DNA of 64,000 bases from Limnomonas spitsbergensis (Eukaryota; Chlorophyta; Chlorophyceae; Chlamydomonadales): NCBI GenBank assembly GCA_037349105.1, contig JAYJMM010000019.1, forward strand, positions 2,105,501 to 2,169,500, read 5' to 3'. The notes beneath the pieces are model-generated. The model made no database searches. It saw only the letters and a program-made list of their open reading frames with translations, and was not told where the DNA came from. Both the position numbers and the translations under genes were made by a program. Below are positions 58,501-64,000 of this stretch, in pieces; the first letter of the stretch is position 1, and each line of letters opens with the position of its first letter.

Positions 58501-61500
58501 AGACGCAGAGCCCGCGCAAACTTCTCACCTTTATTTGTCGCCCTCCTTCTCCCGGCCCCAGGGCGGCAACTCTTTACGTTAAAAAAGGGCGGCAACTCTA
58601 GCGCAAATACAAGACTCAACCCTTTATTCCAACTTGGCCAGTCATGTGGATGACACCAGCACCACCATGGCTGGCCAAGTTGGAGCAACGTTTCAGGGTT
58701 ATGCCTGGTTCATCTGTGGATGTATAAGTTAGAGTGTCCCTCATGCCTCTTGCAAAAAAAAAGTGAGACGCACGTCGTAGAGTTTCCCCTCAAACAGAGT
58801 TTCCCCTCAAACACCCAATCACTCCCATTGATGGTCAAGCATCGTTCCAGTACTGAAGGATAGCTTGTGAAACGCGTAGGCCATGCAATACTTGCCATCC
58901 CCTTCAGAAGCTTGCCAATATGCCCTATCACCCACATTGAGCGTCCATCACACCCTTCCAGTACTGCAGGATGGCCTTGTCAAACACGTAGGCCTGAAGC
59001 GTCTTGGCCACAATCATATCCTTGACCTCAAGGAACGTCTGGTTAGGGTGGGCACAGCAGAGGTAGGACACGGGGTTAGTAGCAGGCACCCCAAACAGAG
59101 GGTATGGGGTTTAGTACTGAAGTGGTGGGCACGGCATGCTGGCCACAAAGGCCATCTATGTGAGGAAGACACATCAGACAGAAGGTACCACAAAGGTCTT
59201 CTATATGAGGAAGACGCATCCGACAGAGGGTACAGGGTAAAGTGTAGAGCAGGGCCGGCTTGACTATTCGGTCACAATCAGGTAATGGGCCTCGACCGAC
59301 ATCTAGTTATGGCAGGCACAGCAGACAGAGGATGCAGGTTTAGTAGCAGGCACATCAGACTGAGGGTACCGGGTGAAGTGGTGGGCACGGCATGCAGAAA
59401 GCTTCCGGGCCACAATCAGTCCTTGACCTCAACCAATGTATGGCAGGCACATTAGACAGGGTTCAGTGTCGGGTACATTAGGCAGAGGGTGTAGGGTTAA
59501 GTTGCAGACATGTCAGGCACACAGCTTCTGGGCCACAATCAGCTCCTCAACCTCAACCGACGTATGGCGGGCACATTAGACAGGGTTCAGTGTCAGGTAC
59601 ATTAGGCAGAGGGTGTAGGTTAAGTTGCAGGCATGTCAGGCACACAGCTTCTGGGCCACATTCAGCTCCTCAACCTCAACCGACGTATGGCGGGCACATT
59701 AGACAGGGTTCAGTGTCAGGTACATTAGGCAGAGGGTGTAGGGTTAAGTTGCAGACATGTCAGGCACACAGCTTCTTGGCCACAATCAGCTCCTCAACCT
59801 CAACCGACGTATGGCGGGCACATTAGACAGGGTTCAGTGTCAGGTACATTAGGCAGAGGGTGTAGGGTTAAGTTGCAGGCATGTCAGGCACACAGCTTCT
59901 GGGCCACATTCAGCTCCTCAACCTCAACCGACGTATGGCGGGCACATTAGACAGGGTTCAGTGTCAGGTACATTAGGCAGAGGGTGTAGGGTTAAGTTGC
60001 AGGCATGTCAGGCACACAGCTTCTTGGCCACAATCAGCTCCTCAACCTCAACCGACGTATGGCGGGCACATAAGACAGGGTTCAGTGTCAGGTACATTAG
60101 GCAGAGGGTGTAGGGTTAAGTTGCAGGCATGTCAGGCACACAGCTTCTTGGCCACAATCAGCTCCTCAACCTCAACCGACGTATGGCGGGCACATTAGAC
60201 AGGGTTCAGTGTCAGGTACATTAGGCAGAGGGTGTAGGGTTAAGTTGCAGGCATGTCAGGCACACAGCTTCTGGGCCACAATCAGCTCCTCAACCTCAAC
60301 CGACGTATGGCGGGCACATTAGACAGGGTTCAGTGTCGGGTACATTAGGCAGAGGGTGTAGGGTTAAGTTGCAGGCATGTCAGGCACACAGCTTCTTGGC
60401 TTCGATGGAGCCTGCCCGCATAAATTGCTTTGGGCAATGGAGAGCAGGCCAGAACACCAGTTGGTCACACCTGCTGCTGTAGCGCACCTAAGACCCGTTC
60501 CATGTCAGGGCCGATGCCTGCAAGTGGTTGCTTTGCCTGAGGCCGTCTGGTCACATCAATGGCTTTTAACTTTGGAGAATAGGCCATAACAAGTGCTGCT
60601 GTAGCGCACCTGAGACCTGTTCCATGTCAGGGCCGATGCCTGCAAGTGGTTGCTTTGCCCGAGGCCGTCCAGTCACATCAATGGCTTTTAACTTGGGAGA
60701 ATAGGCCATAACAAGTGCTGCTGTAGCGCACCTGAGACCTGTTCCATGTCAGGGCCGATGCCTGCAAGTGGTCGTACAGGGGTACTGGTAGTACCCCCTG
60801 GTTGTAACCCCTGGTCACACATGCTGCTGTAGCGCACCTGAGACCCGTTCCATGTCAGGGCGGTGGCCTGCAAGTGGTCGTTCTGCCCGAGGCGCTCTAC
60901 ATACACACCTGGGGGTAACGGAATTATGTTGTTAAATGTTGATGGGTTTGTAATCTACGGTGTACAGGAGTGGCTTTAGGGTTGTTAAATCTTTATAATG
61001 GTCGTTCCAAGGCGATCCACAAGCACCCTTGGGGCTCATTAAGGGCAAGGGAGTGGTGTCATGTTTCTAATAAACTCATTGCCGTAGATTTGATTTGCCT
61101 CCCCTTGATTTGCCTCCCCTAGGGCATCAAACAGTGATTTGCCTCCCTTAGGGCATCAAACAGTGATTTGCCTCCCCTAGGGCATCAAACAGTGATTTGC
61201 CTCCCCTAGGGCATCAAACAGTGATTTGCCTCCCCTAGGGCATCAAACAGTGATTTGCCTCCCCTAGGGCATCAAACAGTGATTTGCCTCCCCTAGGGCA
61301 TCAAACAGTGATTTGCCTCCCCTAGGGCATCAAACAGTGATTTGCCTCCCCTAGGGCATCAAACAGTGATTTGCCTCCCCTAGGGCATCAAACAGTGATT
61401 TGCCTCCCCTAGGGCATCAAACAGTGATTTGCCTCCCCTAGGGCATCAAACAGTGATTTGCCTCCCCTAGGGCATCAAACAGTGATTTGCCTCCCCTAGG

Positions 61501-62659
61501 GCATCAAACAGTGATTTGCCTCCCCTAGGGCATCAAACAGTGATTTGCCTCCCCTAGGGCATCAAACAGTGATTTGCCTCCCCTAGGGCATCAAACAGTG
61601 ATTTCAAACAGTGATTTCTTTTCATGCTGCCTTCTGGGCAAACGTCGACAAAACAATCTTAGGTTCTGGCTGGATATTGGCGTCGAAAATCGCCCATATC
61701 TAGTCAGATGCTCCGTAACAATCTCTCTGCCAAATACGCAAAGAGCCCCCCAGCCCTGCCCCCAAGCAACGCCTTTGTGACCTGCCAACACAGTTCTTTA
61801 AAACCCACCGCTCAAACCCACTAGCAAGACTTCAGGGTTCAGGAACGGGGGTTAACATAGTCATATACCCATGACCCCGTAAAATTCATGGTCACGAGAC
61901 GCCCCATTATCATTTATAAAACCTCTCGTCCACTTCAATAATCCTCATGCAGGGTTTAATGCTAGAGGGTGAACATATACCCTGACCCCGATGACAAGTT
62001 GTTGTTACAAAGTTAACGCAGCCACCCACAGCCCTTTGCGAAAGAGCCAGGCAGAGCGAGCCGAGGGGGGAACTGGCGATAAGTACCAAAACCTTTACCA
62101 CGCAACACAGGGGAGGGGACATTTCAAAGCAGCACCAACACGTTGATGTATACCCTGACCCCGCTGACAAGTGTTCCCGGATCAGGGTGTTTGTGACGGG
62201 CGGATGACAACCTTCATCTACTCTTCTTTTAAGCTACCGTAGATTTGCTTTGCCCGCCCTCATAATTTAAGTAGTTTGGGGTTGAGGGTACTGTTTACCC
62301 ATCGTCAATGCCAGTTCCCAGTAAAAAATTATGAGTTTTGGTCAATAATTTTCCCGACGGAAGGAAAATTAAAACTAAGGTAGCGAGGGCTTCTCTCTCT
62401 TTGCCAAAGATGTCAGAGCCTTATTAGCCACAAGGGCATAGCGGCATATACCCACCCATGGTAACGGAGCAGATGAGGCCTTACCTGCCCTGCCACATTC
62501 ACACCCACACGCCCCACGCGGGGCAAAGCATGATCCATTTCGGAAACTCTCACCATGCGCAGCGATCTTAAGGCCACGGAGGTCGTTAAGAGAGGAGATC
62601 CCGGTTGTGGAGGCTGCGGTCGTGAGTGCAGCAGCCAGGTTGGCGGTGTAGGTCGCAAT
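48687..62659 (-). CDS. Ionotropic glutamate receptor-like channel, 3' ten exons (5' part outside window)
   Basis: Ligand-gated cation channel subunit of the iGluR/GLR superfamily in a cell membrane (family inference). Exons on the - strand, 5' to 3': 62659-62554, 60908-60838, 59038-58936, 58217-58156, 54738-54685, 53108-53010, 51849-51627, 50850-50545, 50126-49939, 49589-48687; 2115 nt, 704 residues, all phases join. Counting from the first residue seen: ATYTANLAAALT (2-13) is the M3 'SYTANLAAFLT' gate motif; 36-165 is the S2 ligand-binding half, with a likely ligand-contacting D79 in AYVFDK and a cysteine pair C94/C151 where iGluRs have the S2 disulfide; 166 to about 190 (SGLWIVLGSAIGFGLLSG) is M4; the rest is a long Ser/Gly/Pro-rich cytosolic tail with no domain I recognise. 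Convergent with the isoamylase gene. Confidence 0.87.
49745..49842 (+). repeat. 13-bp repeat in GLR intron
   Basis: Eight copies of GTTGTAGCAAAGT between GLR exons i and j. Confidence 0.93.
49939..50126 (-). CDS. GLR exon i (basic tail segment)
   Basis: Reads (V)SPQHPNLPSTAEPIARRRR ... MRAYTKMLAGK. The Arg-rich run resembles a juxtamembrane or nuclear-type basic patch; no domain recognised. Phase 1 in, 0 out at AAA|GTGAGT. Confidence 0.75.
50210..50535 (+). repeat. 20-22 bp array before the exon h donor (GLR)
   Basis: About 15 imperfect units of GGCAGGCCCGCAGTCCCCCT and CAGACCCACAATCCCCTTGT. It abuts the donor of GLR exon h. Confidence 0.88.
50545..50850 (-). CDS. GLR exon h (cytosolic tail)
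   Basis: 102 codons, begins (G)NSCGTGEDVFQSMQHGSGR and ends GGFGAG. Rich in Ser, Gly, Glu and Met with no recognised domain. Joined by phase to exons g and i. An echo of its first 47 bases lies at 51282-51331 on the other side of a 26-bp array. Confidence 0.8.
50960..51340 (+). repeat. 26-bp array between GLR exon h and its echo
   Basis: About 12 copies of CATGGACTAGACATGGACGA plus GCGCCG (or GCGCTG) at 50975-51284. The end at 51282-51331 is a copy of the exon h start (CATGGACTGGAAGACATCCT plus CCCAGGTGCCGCAGCTGTTG on the + strand), so the array appears to grow out of exon sequence CATGGACTGGA. Confidence 0.93.
51370..51445 (+). repeat. Second, older echo of GLR exon h
   Basis: AAGGATTGGAAGACATCACC ... 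TTGGTGCTGCAGCCGTTCTC is a further decayed copy of the same exon start. Confidence 0.75.
51627..51849 (-). CDS. GLR exon g (M4 and proximal tail)
   Basis: Opens with ISGLWIVLGSAIGFGLLSGS, a single hydrophobic span fitting M4, then a basic CGIYRHHVRG stop-transfer and an acidic, Gly-rich stretch (VEDDEFVDGG...EEGEEEAGGG). Phase 0 in, 1 out (G|GTAGGG). Confidence 0.9.
51850..52060 (+). repeat. GGTGGGTGGGTAGG microsatellite
   Basis: Imperfect GGTGGGTAGG/GGTGACTGGG repeats directly upstream (in transcription) of the GLR exon g acceptor; pyrimidine-rich on the transcribed strand. Confidence 0.88.
52275..52830 (+). repeat. 19-bp tandem array (GLR intron)
   Basis: About 29 copies of CATTGTACATCCGCACTTG with CGC/CAC and TTG/TAG variants. 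Open frames on both strands are artefacts. Confidence 0.96.
52880..53009 (-). repeat. Echo of the GLR exon f donor
   Basis: On the - strand CAGCCTGCATATCAATCCGG plus TGAGTGCGGCAGTACAGAAG (about 52928-52885) copies the exon f end and intron start (CCTGCATGTCAATCAG|GTGAGTGCTGCAGTACAGAAG). Confidence 0.9.
53010..53108 (-). CDS. GLR exon f (end of S2)
   Basis: Reads ASSLLDNLNKQFLASGDSCM then VPLIQAESLHVNQ, the 'G.L..L..KW....C' end of S2 with the second disulfide cysteine (C151). Phase 0 both ends, acceptor CCTCCCAG, donor CAG|GTGAGT. Confidence 0.88.
53140..53530 (-). repeat. Two echoes of the GLR exon f start
   Basis: Copies of the exon f 5' end (CAGGCTTCATCGCTACTGGA plus TAA(T/C)...AAGCAGTTT) occur at about 53226-53165 and 53494-53440. 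Each runs from its GCTTC-CAG acceptor to AAACTCACC/AAGCACTTTGTC before entering intron. Units are about 120-270 bp. Confidence 0.9.
53870..54600 (+). repeat. 68-bp array with telomere-like end (GLR intron)
   Basis: About 11 copies containing CCGTAGCCATGGTCCGCAAC, ATGCAGCCTAGTGTGGCGGA and CTAGTTTAGGGTGTAGGGTT; the first two units are longer and carry GGTTTAGGGTTTAGGG runs. Confidence 0.95.
54685..54738 (-). CDS. GLR exon e (S2)
   Basis: Reads DMPTNLLDEFNFGVLTAQ, matching 'KDSPL...FN.AIL.L.ESG'. I use the acceptor CCACTGCAG because it keeps phase 0. A second possible acceptor at 54774 would need an extra, unseen exon. Donor CAG|GTAAGG. Confidence 0.85.
54830..55280 (-). repeat. Four decayed echoes of the GLR exon e start
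   Basis: Real exon e on the + strand shows AAAGTTGAACTCATCAAGCA plus GGTTGGTAGGCATGTCCTGC. Copies at about 54855, 54965, 55090 and 55200 keep AAATTTGAAACTCATCATGC, TGTCCTGCGAT and a following GATG-CATCAT, spaced about 110-120 bp. Confidence 0.85.
55290..55740 (+). repeat. 44-bp tandem array (GLR intron)
   Basis: Ten copies of AATGGAATCGGCTCGACATC plus TTAGCGCACCTCATGACCTCACAC. Confidence 0.96.
55810..57610 (+). repeat. 31/42-bp composite array (GLR intron)
   Basis: Over 50 units built from TTACCAGGGATAGCCCCTGC (or GATTGCTCC) plus one to three GGTGCATGC/TACTGCATGC modules. A block with TTACTGCATGTTTACCAGGG (56934) is repeated about 198 bp later (57132), and again at 57333. Ala/Pro/Cys-rich open frames are artefacts. 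Confidence 0.95.
57650..57700 (-). repeat. Echo of the GLR exon d 3' end
   Basis: On the - strand TTTGACTGTGATAATGCGTT plus TCAGAAGGTAGGG parallels exon d's TTCGATTACGGCATAGCATT plus CCACAAGGTAGGG, followed by similar intron (AGCATGTCC/ACATGTCC). Too diverged to be used as the exon. Confidence 0.75.
57700..57940 (+). repeat. 72-bp repeat, three copies
   Basis: Three copies containing CTGCACCCTGACCATGCGTG, CTTGCGTTGTACATGCCTGT and CATATGCCCATATGCGCTTG. Confidence 0.93.
57965..58035 (+). repeat. 13-bp repeat
   Basis: Five copies of GTTGTACCCCCTG (one with TTCTG) between GLR exons d and e. Confidence 0.9.
58156..58217 (-). CDS. GLR exon d (S2)
   Basis: Reads (C)ELSFLGDYIEPFDYGIAFH then K, matching 'GE.F...GFGI.. 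.K' of iGluRs. Acceptor CGAACGCAG, donor AAG|GTAGGG; phase 1 in, 0 out. Confidence 0.88.
58300..58930 (+). other. GLR intron c-d, low-copy
   Basis: No array. Contains an inverted pair around CCAACTTGGCCAG (58629) and CTGGCCAAGTTGG (58672), a 13-base fold-back. Open frames here lack homology. Confidence 0.5.
58936..59038 (-). CDS. GLR exon c (S2 ligand-binding helix)
   Basis: Reads TFLEVKDMIVAKTLQAYVFD then KAILQYWKGVMDAQ(C). 'AYVFDKAILQY' aligns with the iGluR 'AF.WDSAVLEFE' segment, whose Asp/Glu contacts the ligand amino group; the split Cys is the first S2 disulfide cysteine. Donor T|GTGGGT, phase 1. Confidence 0.88.
59090..60410 (-). repeat. 124-bp array built from GLR exon c
   Basis: About 7 regular plus 2-3 diverged units. 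On the + strand each has CTTCTGGGCCACAATCAGCT, CCTCAACCTCAACCGACGTA and TGGCGGGCACATTAGACAGG, which mirrors exon c with its acceptor: GTCTTGGCCACAATCATATC, CTTGACCTCAAGGAACGTCT, GGTTAGGGTGGGCACAGCAG. The unit is therefore a decayed exon c start plus preceding intron. Confidence 0.88.
60470..60837 (-). repeat. Three echoes of the GLR exon b 3' end
   Basis: AGCGCACCTGAGACCTGTTC plus CATGTCAGGGCCGATGCCTG (+ strand) occurs at 60480, 60602 and 60726 before the real exon at 60838, spaced about 122 bp, each with its donor (CAG|GTGCGC on the - strand). Confidence 0.95.
60838..60908 (-). CDS. GLR exon b (S2)
   Basis: Reads (G)VYVERLGQNDHLQATALTW then NGSQ, fitting the variable S2 segment after the 'DL.G..I' helix. 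Phase 1 in, phase 0 out, matching both neighbours. Donor CAG|GTGCGC. Three copies of its 3' end follow in the intron. Confidence 0.8.
61097..61602 (+). repeat. 29-bp tandem array (GLR intron)
   Basis: About 17 nearly identical copies of GTGATTTGCCTCCCCTAGGG plus CATCAAACA; the most homogeneous array of the window, hence probably recent. Confidence 0.97.
61603..62553 (+). other. GLR intron a-b, rest
   Basis: Low-copy sequence plus the dispersed repeat at 61960-62110 (GTTAACGCAGCCACCCACAG ... GCCAGGCAGAGCGAGCCGAG). ACCCTGACCCCG(A/C)TGACAAGT is repeated at 61980 and 62155. No gene. Confidence 0.5.
62554..62659 (-). CDS. GLR exon a (end of M3 and linker)
   Basis: Reads IATYTANLAAALTTAASTTG then ISSLNDLRGLKIAAH(G). 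The TYTANLAA motif is diagnostic of iGluR M3. Acceptor CTTGTGCAG, donor G|GTGAGA, phase 0 in and 1 out. A broken duplicate lies about 1.04 kb upstream in transcription. Confidence 0.92.
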
Positions 62660-62697
62660 CTGCACAAGGTGTAGGCAAATATTGGTATATGTATATG

Positions 62698-63557
62698 TAG
62701 GCATCGGCAATATTATATAATATTATATAGTATATAAAGTATATTATATAATATATATTCGAATTCGGCATATCATATATACTTTATATAAAGTCGCGAA
62801 AATCCCGAATGTCGCGACTGAAAACGTGGAAATACGGCATTTCAGCTACTGTCGGCTACTTGTGAGACAAGCGCATGCGTTCTCGTCCGATTCTATACTC
62901 CAATAATACTCGTGTTACCTGGAATGGCCCCTAAGAAAGTGGAACGATCTATCCTTCTCGACAATGGCAAGCAACTGCACTTAGTAACCGAGTGGGAGTA
63001 GTGGGAGCCTGAGGCTTTGTATGCCGAGCTGAATAAGATTAAGCGAATTTGGAACAATCGGTCCAGCGGAACTGGTCAGCATGGGGGCAGACGTACACCA
63101 GTAGCCGCTCACGCCTAGGCATCGCGCGGGCTGAGAAGCTGATTTATGTCAAGGCGGACCGTGACGACGGCGAGGTCAAGGAGGTTCAGAACGAGGAGGT
63201 TTTTCTGAACTATTACTCCGACTGACTTGATAACTTCGGAACAGTCATGCTATGAGACTCAAATGTCTTAGTGATCATGTAGAGGTACTTTAACTGAACT
63301 TCTGGACCAGACCTGCCCCATTTTGCGAACCCGTGATCCGCGTCAAACAAATACAGTGTTTTAATGTTTTGAGGACATAGATTTCTTAGATGGGACGAGT
63401 TAGCTGCAGATTCTGAATGCCCTGATTAAGCTGAATCCAGACCACTATTTTTTTTTAACTTTGGCCCACTTTTTTCTGACTTTACATACTATATATATGA
63501 TATATATATTATATACTTTACATTGGCGGGGCATGTAAAGTATATTGCCGATGCCTA
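62698..63557 (+). mobile_element. hAT-like transposon relic with 16-bp inverted ends
   Basis: 860 bp between perfect inverted repeats TAGGCATCGGCAATAT (62698-62713) and ATATTGCCGATGCCTA (63542-63557), flanked by TGTATATG / GGTATATG (7 of 8 match). AT-rich subterminal arms. Inside are transposase-like remnants: 62924-63118 (MAPKKVERSILLDNGKQLHL, stop at codon 26) and, in another frame, about 63092-63225 (SRSRLGIARAEKLIYVKADR ... VFLNYYSD stop), which resembles the C-terminal dimerisation part of hAT transposases. Dead copy. Confidence 0.65.
62924..63118 (+). pseudogene. Broken reading frame inside the hAT-like element
   Basis: Starts ATG GCC CCT AAG AAA; TAG at 62999-63001, then open to TAG at 63116. 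Protein-like, basic, no domain I recognise. Probably an N-terminal or middle piece of the element's lost transposase. Confidence 0.4.
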
Positions 63558-63599
63558 GGTATATGCGATACCAGTGCAGTTGAAGGGGGAATCCCGGCC

Positions 63600-63697
63600 A
63601 TGCGATAACAACCAAGGATGACATTCCGGTGGCGGAGGCTGTGGTCGTGAGTGCAGCAGCCAGGTCAGCTGTTTAGGTTGGCGGTGTAGGTGGCAAT
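63600..63697 (-). pseudogene. Broken duplicate of GLR exon a
   Basis: After CTTGTGCAG the - strand reads IATYTANL, then a 13-base insertion (AAACAGCTGACCT) shifts the frame and brings a TGA. The rest still aligns to exon a (GGCTGCTGCACTCACGACCA). Lies 5' of the real exon in transcription, with the hAT-like element between them. Confidence 0.88.
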
Positions 63698-63699
63698 CT

Positions 63700-64000
63700 G
63701 CACAAGGTGTAAGAGGTGTAGGTGCAGTGCTGGGAAAGTTTGCCGTAATTGTACGGTCCAGTGGGCATCTTGTTTGATGCAAAGGAACAGGTGCCAGAAA
63801 ACAGGTTTGAACAAAAGGTAAAATAGGACAAGCGGAAAATTAGCGACCCCCCCCTGGGCAAGCCAACACAACCACAGAACAGCAGCGTGGGAATGAACCC
63901 CATAAACCTCACTCCCCACCATAGGGTCAGGGTTCAAGGTTAAACCTCATGCATCCCACTTCCCACCATAGGGTTTAGGGTTAAGGTTAAACCTCAGGAC
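63700..64000 (-). other. GLR intron running off the window
   Basis: No exon seen. Contains the dispersed repeat shared with 14755-14830 and two copies of CATCCCACTTCCCACCATAG-type sequence with telomere-like GGGTTTAGGG (63915-63995). Confidence 0.5.

Noticed and set aside
62690..62790. AT-rich region as a replication origin or matrix attachment site
   Set aside because: It is the subterminal arm of the TIR element; composition alone is not evidence of an origin.
1..64000. tRNA, rRNA or other structured RNA genes
   Set aside because: I looked for cloverleaf and rRNA-like sequence on both strands by eye and saw none I could defend; a covariance-model scan would be needed to exclude them.

Overview
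This window is nuclear DNA of a starch-making, plastid-bearing eukaryote, most likely a green alga with a large, repeat-rich genome. The evidence is an intron-split plant-type isoamylase with a plastid-type leader, GT-AG introns throughout, and many scattered CCCTAAA/TTTAGGG (plant-type telomere) heptamers. A prasinophyte such as Cymbomonas would fit, but that is a guess. Nothing bacterial is present.

Two convergent genes account for essentially all recognisable coding sequence. On the + strand (343-47389) a complete 26-exon gene encodes a 934-residue ISA1-type isoamylase (starch debranching enzyme: plastid leader, CBM48, GH13 barrel, C-terminal domain). I joined the exons by protein homology and splice sites. 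All 25 junctions keep phase, no internal stop appears, and the four GH13 catalytic regions are intact. On the - strand (62659 down to 48687) are the last ten exons, 704 residues, of an ionotropic glutamate receptor-like channel: end of M3, S2 ligand-binding half, M4 and an unusually long tail of about 515 residues. Its 5' part lies beyond the right edge. The tails of the two genes are 1.3 kb apart.

Coding sequence is only about 4.9 kb (about 8%). By hand count roughly 40% of the window is tandem arrays, and most large introns carry their own private repeat: units of 47, 25, 20, 26, 22, 23, 26, 26, 24, 29, 10, 19, 68, 44, 31/42, 124 and 29 bp. The largest is a 7.2 kb array of a 10-bp unit in isoamylase intron 23.

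The most striking feature is a recurring architecture in both genes. The piece of an exon next to a splice site, with the site itself, is duplicated into the neighbouring intron, usually several times and in graded states of decay. I call these 'exon-edge echoes'. They occur at most exons, sometimes carry stops or frameshifts, and in at least two introns appear to have seeded a whole tandem array. In one place (27966-28119) two echoes are intact 57-nt, in-frame mini-exons with good splice sites. Short TIR elements (hAT-like, with 8-bp target duplications), other dispersed repeats and two orphan coding-like stretches fill the rest.
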